NCBI RefSeq assembly: GCF_900182605.1
Contig: NZ_FXTB01000003.1
Span: 186,001 to 250,000, forward strand
DNA from: Saccharicrinis carchari
GTDB lineage: Bacteria > Bacteroidota > Bacteroidia > Bacteroidales > Marinilabiliaceae
DNA length: 64,000 bases
Direction of reading: 5' to 3'
Under the pieces are notes generated by a model. That model did no database searches. It worked only from the letters and a program-made list of their open reading frames with translations, and was not told the origin of the DNA. Positions 53,753-61,157 of the stretch are shown one piece after another. Every line of letters begins with the position of its first letter. Position 1 is the first letter of the stretch. The position numbers and the translations under genes were made by a program.

Positions 53753-55921
53753 ATGTCGATAAAAATAAAACAAAGAGATATAACCGATTGTGGAGCAGCC
53801 TGCTTGGCTTCCATTTCCGAACATTACAAATTAAAATTACCGGTTTCTAAAATCAGACAAATGGCCGGGACGGATAAAAAGGGGACGAATGTTTTGGGCT
53901 TAATCAAAGCCGCTGAAAAATTAGGTTTTACTGCCAAAGGAGTTAAAGGAGGAAATGATGCGCTACCCAAGATTCCCTTACCTGCCATAGCGCATGTTAT
54001 TGTAAAAGAAGTGCTGCATCATTATATTGTTATTTACAAAGTAAGTAAAGATGTTGTTGAATATATGGATCCCGCCGATGGACAGATTCATAAATTGTCT
54101 GTTGAAGAGTTTGCGAAAATATGGACGGGGGTGTTGGTACTGATGGTACCCAACGAAGATTTTACAACGGGGAATAATAAAGTTTCAAATATAAAACGAT
54201 TTGTCTTTTTGCTGAAACCTCATAAAGGTATTTTATCGCAAGCGCTGGTCGGTGCTATCCTTTACACCGTTCTTGGACTTTCCACATCCATATACATCCA
54301 AAAGATAACAGATTTTGTATTGATTGATAAAAATAGCAATCTGCTAAATCTCCTAAGTGTTGCGATGATAATAATTTTGCTCTTCCAAATTTTTATTGGC
54401 GCTGCAAAATCTATTTTAATGCTGCGAACCGGACAAAAAATTGATGCCCAGCTTATTTTGGGCTACTACAAACACTTGCTAAAACTCCCTCAGCGCTTTT
54501 TTGATACCATGCGTGTGGGCGAAATAATTTCGCGGGTAAACGATGCGGTAAAAATAAGGGCATTTATAAACGACACGGCCATTTCGTTAATCGTAAACAT
54601 TTTTATTATTGTATTCTCGTACAGCCTGATGTTTGCTTACAGTTGGAAACTGGCATTGATTATGACCCTTATCCTCCCGCTATACGCCATCACCTATGCC
54701 ATCACCAACAAGCTGAACAAAAAACGGGAGCGTAAGCTAATGGAAAACGCCGCCGAACTCGAAAGCCAATTGGTTGAATCGCTGAACTCCGTTAAAACCA
54801 TTAAGCAATTTGGTTTAGAAGGTTTTGCCAATATTAAAACCGAAACACGATTTATCACTTTACTGCAGTCCATCTATAAATCGGGCATCAATTCCATCTT
54901 TTCCGGCAATTCGTCCGAGTTTATCAGCCGCTTGTTTACCATCATACTGCTATGGAGCGGTTCCTATTTTGTTATACGACAAGACATAACGCCGGGAGAG
55001 CTTTTATCCTTTTATGCCTTGATAGGATACCTTACCGGGCCCGCAAGTTCTTTGGTAACGATGAACAAAACCATACAAAATGCTTTGATAGCTGCCGACC
55101 GCTTGTTCGAAATAATGGATTTGGAAAGAGAGGATGACGAGAATAAAATTGATCTGCGCGAAGATTTGATTGGCGACATTCAATTCGAAGACCTTGATTT
55201 TACCTACGGAACACGAACCGAGGTGTTTAAGGGTTTTAATTTGACCATACCCAAAGGCCGGCTAACCGCCATTATTGGAGAGAGCGGTTCCGGTAAAACC
55301 ACTCTGGCTTCGTTACTGCAGAATTTATATCCAATTAACAAAGGTAAAATAAGCATTGGGGATTGCAGCATCAATTACTACACCAACAGTAGTCTGCGTA
55401 AGCTTATTGCTTGTGTGCCCCAAAAATTGGATTTGTTTGCCGGTAATGTAATCGAAAATATTGCCGTGGGGGAGTTCAACCCCGATATGGAAAAGGTGCT
55501 CGATATATGTAAATGCATCGGTATCCTACCATTTATCGAAAGCCTGCCCCAAGGTTTTGGTACCTACCTGGGCGAAAACGGCGCCAGCCTGTCCGGCGGA
55601 CAAAAGCAGCGCCTGGCCATTGCACGTGCCTTGTACAAAGACCCGAAAATTTTAATTATAGATGAGGCCACTTCTTCGTTAGACTCTGAATCGGAGGCCT
55701 TTGTACAAAATGCCATTGATAAGCTAAAAGCAGATGGAAAAACCATTATTCTTATTGCGCACAGACTAAGCACGGTAATGAACGCCGATAAGATAGTGGT
55801 GCTTCAAAACGGAAAATTAATAGAAGAAGGCACACACCATAAACTGTTCGATAGCAAAGGAAACTATTACCAGATGTGGCAAAAACAATTTCCAAAAGCA
55901 AAAGAATTGGTCATGCGGTAA
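53753..55921 (+). CDS. ABC transporter with N-terminal C39 peptidase (PCAT), exporter of double-glycine peptides
   Basis: Inner-membrane exporter that cleaves GG-type leaders and pumps out the product. Residues 1-130 are a peptidase C39 domain: Cys13 (TDCGAACLASISEHY), His90 (EVLHHYIVIYK) and Asp106 (EYMDPADG). Six membrane helices follow (about residues 160-440). The ATPase domain has Walker A GESGSGKTTLASLL, signature LSGGQKQRLAIARALY, Walker B ILIIDEATSSLDSESE and H-loop IAHRLSTV. It is 722 aa, full length for the family. Surrounded by GG-leader peptides, its expected substrates. No modification enzymes are seen nearby. Confidence 0.95.
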   Translation: MSIKIKQRDITDCGAACLASISEHYKLKLPVSKIRQMAGTDKKGTNVLGLIKAAEKLGFTAKGVKGGNDALPKIPLPAIAHVIVKEVLHHYIVIYKVSKDVVEYMDPADGQIHKLSVEEFAKIWTGVLVLMVPNEDFTTGNNKVSNIKRFVFLLKPHKGILSQALVGAILYTVLGLSTSIYIQKITDFVLIDKNSNLLNLLSVAMIIILLFQIFIGAAKSILMLRTGQKIDAQLILGYYKHLLKLPQRFFDTMRVGEIISRVNDAVKIRAFINDTAISLIVNIFIIVFSYSLMFAYSWKLALIMTLILPLYAITYAITNKLNKKRERKLMENAAELESQLVESLNSVKTIKQFGLEGFANIKTETRFITLLQSIYKSGINSIFSGNSSEFISRLFTIILLWSGSYFVIRQDITPGELLSFYALIGYLTGPASSLVTMNKTIQNALIAADRLFEIMDLEREDDENKIDLREDLIGDIQFEDLDFTYGTRTEVFKGFNLTIPKGRLTAIIGESGSGKTTLASLLQNLYPINKGKISIGDCSINYYTNSSLRKLIACVPQKLDLFAGNVIENIAVGEFNPDMEKVLDICKCIGILPFIESLPQGFGTYLGENGASLSGGQKQRLAIARALYKDPKILIIDEATSSLDSESEAFVQNAIDKLKADGKTIILIAHRLSTVMNADKIVVLQNGKLIEEGTHHKLFDSKGNYYQMWQKQFPKAKELVMR

Positions 55922-56033
55922 GGTCTATAAAGATGGGGAATTTATAAGTTAGGTTTAAACTATCCCAATAAACAAAACTCGCGTACTTTTCCTAAAACAA
56001 TTTAAAATAACAGAACACTTAAAAAACATAACC

Positions 56034-56369
56034 ATGGCAAAACTAACCAAAACCATTGAATTAATGGAACGTATTGATAAGATGATAGCAAGAAAGGCAA
56101 CCGGCTCACCACAAGAACTGGCCGAACGCTTGAATATATCACGAGCCTCGCTTCATAGGGTAATCGATGTAATGAAGTTTTTTGGAGCACCTATTGAATA
56201 CCGCATTTCAAGTCAAAGTTATGTTTATACATGTGACGTTGCTTTTTATTGTGGCTTTTATGCAAAAAAGCTATCCGGAGAGGAGTTGCAAGCGGTTAAT
56301 GGCGGCTTTGCGAAATTCAAAACCTTAACAAATATTAACACAATGCAGGGGCTCAGTCTCAAAAAATGA
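56034..56369 (+). CDS. HTH protein with C-terminal double-glycine leader motif and tail (second, full-length)
   Basis: 111 aa, same architecture as the gene at 52047. HTH at about residues 23-47 (ATGSPQELAERLNISRASLH, RVIDVMKFFGAPIEYRISS), then a beta hairpin SYVYTCDVAFYCGFYA, then the leader signature KKLSGEELQAVNGG with GG at 90-91, then a 20-residue tail FAKFKTLTNINTMQGLSLKK. Classic GG leaders read LSxEELxxVxGG, so the match is close. It sits 113 bp after the C39 transporter. Its 3' 230 bp are duplicated at 58592 onward. Whether the HTH still binds DNA is untested. Confidence 0.8.
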   Translation: MAKLTKTIELMERIDKMIARKATGSPQELAERLNISRASLHRVIDVMKFFGAPIEYRISSQSYVYTCDVAFYCGFYAKKLSGEELQAVNGGFAKFKTLTNINTMQGLSLKK

Positions 56370-56609
56370 GACTGGTATGTTTTAATATTGTATCTGTAAC
56401 GTTACGGTACCGGAGTATTGTTTTTCAAATGCCGGTATAAATACCCCGATGGACGTCCTTGCAAAACAGTTCCACCGGGGCGCAGGATTATCTCCTGCAC
56501 AAAATTAACTTTTTTATTAACAATTTTAAATTTTGTGATTATGAAGAATTTAAATGATTTGGGCGTTCAGGAAATGGACGTTAGAGAAATGAAAGAAGAA
56601 AATGGAGGA
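56143..56609 (+). repeat. direct repeat copy 1 (467 bp)
   Basis: Covers the last two thirds of the HTH-GG gene, the 171-bp leader and the leader-peptide part of GG peptide 1. It is nearly identical to 58592-59056 except for scattered substitutions and a 2-bp length difference near 56520. Divergence begins exactly after the GG codons, where the mature peptides differ. Confidence 0.9.
56354..56498 (+). promoter_or_regulatory. structured leader upstream of GG peptide 1
   Basis: Three hairpins: CAGTCTCA/TGAGACTG (56354-56374, overlapping the HTH-GG stop codon); CCCCGATGGA/TCCACCGGGG (56444-56480, one mismatch); GCAGGA/TCCTGC (56482-56498). The same layout occurs in copy 2 (58803-58947), where the last stem reads GCAGGTT/AACCTGC, a compensatory change. 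This supports a selected RNA structure in the peptide mRNA leader. Confidence 0.7.
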
Positions 56610-56681
56610 ACTTTTACGTTTCTTAACTGGATTAAAATCAGTAGAAGTTGGAGAACCGACTATGATTACTATAATGCCTAA
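56541..56681 (+). CDS. double-glycine leader peptide 1 (candidate bacteriocin or signal peptide)
   Basis: 46 aa. Leader MKNLNDLGVQEMDVREMKEE then NGG; mature part about 23 aa beginning TFTFLNWIKISRSWRTDYDY, aromatic and basic, without cysteine. I start at 56541 because the same leader occurs in peptide 2; the frame also opens at 56418 inside the structured leader. It is expected to be cleaved and exported by the C39 transporter 0.6 kb upstream. No modification enzymes are present, so an unmodified class II-type bacteriocin or a signalling peptide is likely. Confidence 0.8.
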   Translation: MKNLNDLGVQEMDVREMKEENGGTFTFLNWIKISRSWRTDYDYYNA

Positions 56682-56702
56682 CATAGTCCATTGAAAGTTA
56701 GT

Positions 56703-56736
56703 ATGGCAATTGTTCATTAAGTTGAACAATTGCCAT
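56703..56736 (+). terminator. strong hairpin after GG peptide 1
   Basis: Perfect 14-bp stem ATGGCAATTGTTCA / TGAACAATTGCCAT with a 6-nt loop, 21 bp after the stop codon. A T run is weak, so it may be an attenuator or RNA-stabilising element instead of a full terminator. Confidence 0.55.
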
Positions 56737-56786
56737 CTATCATGGATAAGTATTAGTTTATTAGTGCAATAGTTAAATGGTTTAAT

Positions 56787-58574
56787 ATGAAAGAAAAAGC
56801 TCGCTTGGTTTATACAACAGAATTGGAAAAAACAAAGAAAGAGATTACTTGTAGGGAGATAAAAGATAAAAACAATGGGTATTTTAGACTCGTATTGTTT
56901 TTATTAATAATAAGTTGTAGTTTTTTTCTTTCAAAATATTTTTACATATGTGTTACAATTCTATGTGTAATATTCACCTGTATTGTTGTTTCCAATCTTA
57001 TAAACAAAAATAAGCTGAATTACCATAAAGCCCTATACAAATTATACAATTTTGAGCTGAATCATAATTCAACAAAAATAAATTTGTTCGACAATGGCTT
57101 AACTTATATTGACCCTAAGCATCTTTATTCTAACGATCTGGATTTATTTGGCAAGAACTCCATTTTTGAATTTATAAACCGATGCCATAGTGAAATTGGT
57201 TCCAAGACTTTGGCCAATTGGCTTCTATATCCGGGAACATCGAAAGTTATCAAAGACAGGCAGTTGGCAGTAGAAGAGCTTTCCCAAAAATTAGAATTCA
57301 GAAAAAAAGTTGGTGTATCAGGAATTCTAAACACAGAAAATAAGCATATCCAAAAATGGAGAGGGGATCCTGAGTCGGTTAGAAAATTGCGTATAATAAA
57401 ATTTAAAGGATTAGCACTTTCAATTATTAATGTTAGCCTTCTGTTTATTTCAGTAATTTATGGTGTTGTACTTCCCTTTTTTGTGATAAGCATTACCTTT
57501 TCATATTTCTATATGTATAGTTTTCAATGGAAAAAAATTGAAACTTTATATAAAGAGATTTCTAAGTTAGATGGTGACTTAAAATATTTTAGAAAATATA
57601 TCGCTGCTATAGAAAATGAAAGTTTCTCAAGTGTATTGTTAAATAACCTAAAAAATGAGATAAGCCTAAACAATATATCAGGAATTAAAACAACTAAAAA
57701 ATTACAAAAATACATACAGATTACTGATTTAAGACTCAATTATGTATTCTTATTGTTCGTGAACACATTTTTTTATGTCGACATATTGATGCTTTATAAA
57801 ATTGAAAAATGGAAATTAGAAAATGGGAAACAGCTTACAATGTGGCAAAAAATCATTGGTAAGTATGAAGCATTAATGAGCTTATCCATTCTTCATTTTA
57901 ATAACAACTGGTGCTTTCCTACAATTGCTGACGAATTTAATATTGAAATTGTAAATGCAGGTCACCCTTTAATTCCTGTTGAAAAATGCGTAACAAATAG
58001 TTATAAAATGGACGCATTAGGACGTGTTGACATATTAACGGGGTCAAACATGTCCGGTAAAAGTACCTTTTTGCGCAGCGTTGGGGTTAATATTGTACTT
58101 GCACTTGCAGGGGCTCCAGTATTTGCGGTAGAAATGACAATATCTCCATTGCAGTTAATGACGTATATGCGCATTGAAGACAATTTACAGGAGAATACAT
58201 CAACATTCTATGCTGAGATCATAAGATTAAGGACTATTTTAGAAAATATTAGAAATAATAGCTATTCATTCTTATTACTTGATGAACTATTAAGAGGAAC
58301 AAACAGCAGCGATAAAAAGCAAGGAAGTATTGCTATTATTGAACATATATTAAAAAACAATTCATCTTCAATAATTGCCACCCACGATTTATCAATAGCT
58401 AAACTGTATGAGGGCACAAGTAATGCAATCAGAAATTACCATTTTGACATCAAGGTTAACAATAAAACAATGAGTTTCGATTATAAGTTATGCACAGGAA
58501 TTTGTAATTCAAGCAATGCAACTCTCTTGTTAAAAGAAATAGGGCTTAATGTGCCTAAAAAACCTGCTATATAA
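56787..58574 (+). CDS. membrane-anchored MutS-family ATPase
   Basis: 595 aa. The C-terminal third is a MutS domain V ATPase: Walker A ILTGSNMSGKSTFLRSVGVN (about residues 415-434), Walker B FLLLDELLRGTNSSDKK (about 495) and the IIATHDLSIAKLYEG switch. In the N-terminal two thirds, hydrophobic pairs (about residues 33-68 and 207-245) and one near 325-345 predict membrane helices; no mismatch-recognition domain is present. Such membrane MutS relatives exist in Bacteroidota with unknown function. Here it lies between two GG-peptide cassettes and is visibly AT-richer than the core genes. A role in peptide immunity or export is only contextual. Confidence 0.8.
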   Translation: MKEKARLVYTTELEKTKKEITCREIKDKNNGYFRLVLFLLIISCSFFLSKYFYICVTILCVIFTCIVVSNLINKNKLNYHKALYKLYNFELNHNSTKINLFDNGLTYIDPKHLYSNDLDLFGKNSIFEFINRCHSEIGSKTLANWLLYPGTSKVIKDRQLAVEELSQKLEFRKKVGVSGILNTENKHIQKWRGDPESVRKLRIIKFKGLALSIINVSLLFISVIYGVVLPFFVISITFSYFYMYSFQWKKIETLYKEISKLDGDLKYFRKYIAAIENESFSSVLLNNLKNEISLNNISGIKTTKKLQKYIQITDLRLNYVFLLFVNTFFYVDILMLYKIEKWKLENGKQLTMWQKIIGKYEALMSLSILHFNNNWCFPTIADEFNIEIVNAGHPLIPVEKCVTNSYKMDALGRVDILTGSNMSGKSTFLRSVGVNIVLALAGAPVFAVEMTISPLQLMTYMRIEDNLQENTSTFYAEIIRLRTILENIRNNSYSFLLLDELLRGTNSSDKKQGSIAIIEHILKNNSSSIIATHDLSIAKLYEGTSNAIRNYHFDIKVNNKTMSFDYKLCTGICNSSNATLLLKEIGLNVPKKPAI

Positions 58575-58620
58575 TTTTATTTTCTTTGCTTGAGCTTCGC
58601 TTCATAGGGTAATCGATGTA

Positions 58621-58818
58621 ATGAAGTTTTTTGGGGCACCTATTGAATACCGCATTTCAAGTCAAAGTTATATTTATACCTCCGTAGTCGCTTTTTACTG
58701 TGGTTTTTATGCAAAAAAGCTATCCGGAGAGGAGTTGCAAGCGCTTAATGGCGGCTTTGCGAAATTCAATACTTTAACAAATATTAACACGGCGCAGGGG
58801 TTCAGTCTCAAAAAATGA
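58621..58818 (+). CDS. HTH-less copy of the HTH-GG protein (truncated)
   Basis: 65 aa from an internal ATG: MKFFGAPIEYRISSQSYIYT, then CGFYAKKLSGEELQALNGG and the tail FAKFNTLTNINTAQGFSLKK. It lacks the first 47 residues of the 56034 protein, hence the HTH. The GG leader and tail are intact, with conservative changes (V to L before GG, K to N, M to A, L to F). It may be a pseudogene, or a now plain GG-leader peptide that still delivers the tail. No own promoter is evident. Confidence 0.55.
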   Translation: MKFFGAPIEYRISSQSYIYTSVVAFYCGFYAKKLSGEELQALNGGFAKFNTLTNINTAQGFSLKK

Positions 58819-58947
58819 GACTGGTATGTTTTAATATTGTATCTGTAGCGTTACGGTACCGGAGTATTATTTTTCAAATGCCGATATAAATACCCCGATG
58901 GACGTCCTTGCAAAACAGTTCCACCGGGGCGCAGGTTAAGAACCTGC
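58803..58947 (+). promoter_or_regulatory. structured leader upstream of GG peptide 2
   Basis: Counterpart of 56354-56498: CAGTCTCA/TGAGACTG at 58803-58823, CCCCGATGGA/TCCACCGGGG at 58893-58929, and GCAGGTT/AACCTGC at 58931-58947. The last stem differs from copy 1 by an A-T to T-A swap that keeps pairing. Confidence 0.7.
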
Positions 58948-58987
58948 ACAAAATTAACTTTTTTATTAAATTTTAGATTTTGTGATT

Positions 58988-59158
58988 ATGAAGAATTTGA
59001 ATGATTTGGGCGTTCAGGAAATGGACGCTATGGAAATGAAGAAAACAGATGGTGGATTCAATTATTTGGTATTGCAAGTTGCAATCTGGGCCGTTGGGGA
59101 ATACCATGATATGAAACGAGGATGTGAAGATGCGTTAAGGGAATGGGCAGAACAATAA
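58988..59158 (+). CDS. double-glycine leader peptide 2
   Basis: 56 aa. Leader MKNLNDLGVQEMDAMEMKKT then DGG, nearly that of peptide 1; mature part about 33 aa beginning FNYLVLQVAIWAVGEYHDMK and ending CEDALREWAEQ, with one cysteine and an amphipathic character. The leader is duplicated but the mature part is unrelated to peptide 1, as if the core had been exchanged at the GG junction. It is a substrate candidate for the C39 transporter. It is followed 19 bp later by peptide 3. Confidence 0.8.
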   Translation: MKNLNDLGVQEMDAMEMKKTDGGFNYLVLQVAIWAVGEYHDMKRGCEDALREWAEQ

Positions 59159-59177
59159 CTTTAAAAAAAACATTAAA

Positions 59178-59318
59178 ATGAAAGATTTAAACGAAAAGGA
59201 ACTTAAAACAATTAATGGAGGTAGTCAATTCGGTTATTACCTTGGTTATTATTGGACTAAAGGAATGACTAAAATTATGGATGGTATCGACTGGGTTAAT
59301 GAACAGGTAGGTCTGTAG
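59178..59318 (+). CDS. double-glycine leader peptide 3
   Basis: 46 aa. Very short leader MKDLNEKELKTINGG (GG at 14-15), then a 31-residue part SQFGYYLGYYWTKGMTKIMD continuing to DWVNEQVGL. Glycine- and tyrosine-rich start typical of class II two-peptide bacteriocins (repeated GxxxG-like spacing: GYYLGYYWTKG). It is paired with peptide 2 in one transcript that ends in a terminator, so the two could act together, as two-peptide bacteriocins do. This is inference. Confidence 0.8.
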   Translation: MKDLNEKELKTINGGSQFGYYLGYYWTKGMTKIMDGIDWVNEQVGL

Positions 59319-59326
59319 TTAAAATA

Positions 59327-59360
59327 AAATAATAGGGTAATTTTTTTTACCCTATTATTT
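59327..59360 (+). terminator. Rho-independent terminator after GG peptide 3
   Basis: AAATAATAGGGTAA (59327-59340) and TTACCCTATTATTT (59347-59360), perfect 14-bp stem with a T6 loop and a T-rich exit. Confidence 0.85.
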
Positions 59361-59427
59361 TATAGCGTAACAAGTTAGGTTATGTTAAATTTTTGAGCGT
59401 AGTAGGTGTATAATTAATACATTATAA

Positions 59428-59826
59428 ATGGTAAAAGAAAAACAAAACGTATTGTCGATTGCTGGATTGGTGGCTTCGATTACTTTAGTGACATTGTTTT
59501 TTAAAAACAACATTAGTGACGTGCTCTATGGGAAGAATGAAAGTTACAGCACTATATTTTTATATGCGGCCTTGTTACTTTATGCTGCCATTACGTATTA
59601 TTATAGAAGAAAATCAGCCAGTTTAGAGTTTACAGAAAATAATGAGCGTAAGTCAAAAAAGCAGGTACAGTATAACTTGCAAAAAACAGTTTTGCTTATA
59701 GTGGTTTATTGGATCTTGCTTATCCGCTATGCTATTACAGCGGAGTACATTGATTTGGCGGCGGTATTTATAGCGCTTGCTGCAATTGCATACGGTATGT
59801 GGCAACACGTCTCATCAAGAAGTTAG
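59428..59826 (+). CDS. hypothetical four-helix membrane protein (possible immunity protein)
   Basis: 132 aa, not recognised. Predicted helices: LSIAGLVASITLVTLFF (about 9-25), IFLYAALLLYAAITYYY (about 43-59), TVLLIVVYWILLIRYAI (about 87-104) and LAAVFIALAAIAYGMWQ (about 112-127), with charged loops (RRKSASLEFTENNERKSKKQ). Small polytopic proteins next to GG peptides are often immunity factors, which is the only basis for that suggestion. It directly follows the terminator of the peptide 2/3 unit. Confidence 0.6.
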   Translation: MVKEKQNVLSIAGLVASITLVTLFFKNNISDVLYGKNESYSTIFLYAALLLYAAITYYYRRKSASLEFTENNERKSKKQVQYNLQKTVLLIVVYWILLIRYAITAEYIDLAAVFIALAAIAYGMWQHVSSRS

Positions 59827-59898
59827 CGCTATTAAAAAAAATCGATTGTTTTAAAAACTACGATTTGTTTCGCCATCATAATAAGATGAAAAGTTGCA

Positions 59899-61131
59899 AT
59901 GCTAAAGAAAATACTGTTAGGAATTGGCGTGTTGTTACTATTGGTTGTTATTCTAATTGCCGGGGTAATTTACAATACGATATCTCAATTCAAAAAACTC
60001 GATCAGGGCGAATTGGTTACACAATTTGTTACTGATACCATACCCTTTACCTATTCCGCATCCGGTCATATTATAATACCTGTTAAAATTAATGGCAGTA
60101 AAAAAGCGTATTCTTTCATTTTAGATAGTGGTGCTTCAAATTTTGTTTTCAGTAACACCCAGGCCGGATGTAAATTGGAAAGCAGTGGGTTTGCCATATC
60201 AATGGGCTCAAAAGAAAATGGGTTCCTAACCAAAATTAGGAAGATTAACGCGCTGCAAATTGGAGGTTTGGAGTTTGTGAATCTAAACGCAAAAGAAACT
60301 GAGATGAATTTCGATTGCATGGAGGAGGTTTATGGTTTGATGGGGACAGGCCTCATGCGCCATTTGGTATGGCAATTAGATTTTGATAAACAGGTTATTA
60401 TTGTTGCAAAACGTTTGGATGAACTCAAGTTTCAAGATGATAAAATTGAAATTCCGCTTTACGAAAACAAATATGGGCATCATTTAAGCACACACGTAAA
60501 ATTTGGTAAACAGGAAAAAGCAAAAGAGCTTATGATAGACTTAGGAAGTAATAGTACTTTATCTCTTAAAGAAAGTTCTTTACTTATGGACTCTTTAAAT
60601 CTCAAAAGCAAGAGAATCAATGGGATGGCAAGTCGGGGTTTAGGAGAGCATGTTAAGGAAATAACATCTGTTTACAGGTACTATTTACTGGATAGCCTAC
60701 TATTTAACAATTCACCGTACTTGGCCAAAAATATACCCATTGGCACAAGTACGAATAGCCTAAACCTACTTGGCCTTGGCTTTTTTGAAAAATTTAAAAC
60801 TACCATTAGCTGGAAAGATAAGATATTGATATTGGAACCATACGGCAGTATTCCAGATTTTATATGGAAGACCTCGGGGTTTTCAACCAAGTACGATAAG
60901 GAAATGAATAAAGTTCTGATTGGAACTGTTACTGAAAATACGCCTGCTTCACGAATGAAAATTCCGTTACATGCAGAAGTGGTTTCTATTGATAAGTTCT
61001 CATTTTCCGATGCCGCATCATACTGTAATTATAGAAATAGTACATTGGTAAATGATACTACCCATTTAAAAATTAGAGTGGATGGTTTGATAAAGGAATA
61101 TCAATTAATTAAAGAGTCCATTTTTAACTAA
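59899..61131 (+). CDS. membrane-anchored aspartic protease (retropepsin-like) with PDZ-like C-terminus
   Basis: 410 aa. One N-terminal helix (LLGIGVLLLLVVILIAGVIY, about residues 6-25), then two retropepsin-like lobes: Asp76 in FILDSGASNFVF and Asp214 in MIDLGSNSTLSL. The C-terminal 90 residues have PDZ features (VLIGTVTENTPASRMKIPLH, AEVVSIDKFSFSDA). The catalytic part should lie in the periplasm. The second site is DLG instead of DTG/DSG. Bacteroidota have many such proteases of unknown target; here it could process or degrade exported peptides, but that is contextual only. Confidence 0.8.
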   Translation: MLKKILLGIGVLLLLVVILIAGVIYNTISQFKKLDQGELVTQFVTDTIPFTYSASGHIIIPVKINGSKKAYSFILDSGASNFVFSNTQAGCKLESSGFAISMGSKENGFLTKIRKINALQIGGLEFVNLNAKETEMNFDCMEEVYGLMGTGLMRHLVWQLDFDKQVIIVAKRLDELKFQDDKIEIPLYENKYGHHLSTHVKFGKQEKAKELMIDLGSNSTLSLKESSLLMDSLNLKSKRINGMASRGLGEHVKEITSVYRYYLLDSLLFNNSPYLAKNIPIGTSTNSLNLLGLGFFEKFKTTISWKDKILILEPYGSIPDFIWKTSGFSTKYDKEMNKVLIGTVTENTPASRMKIPLHAEVVSIDKFSFSDAASYCNYRNSTLVNDTTHLKIRVDGLIKEYQLIKESIFN

Positions 61132-61157
61132 CTACTTAGGATGAAAATCAGCAAGAC

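Larger units (their letters stand above)
58592..59056 (+). repeat. direct repeat copy 2 (465 bp)
   Basis: Second copy of 56143-56609. It starts inside the HTH-GG gene, so the HTH-coding part is missing, and ends at the GG codons of peptide 2. The MutS-like gene lies between the copies. Confidence 0.9.
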
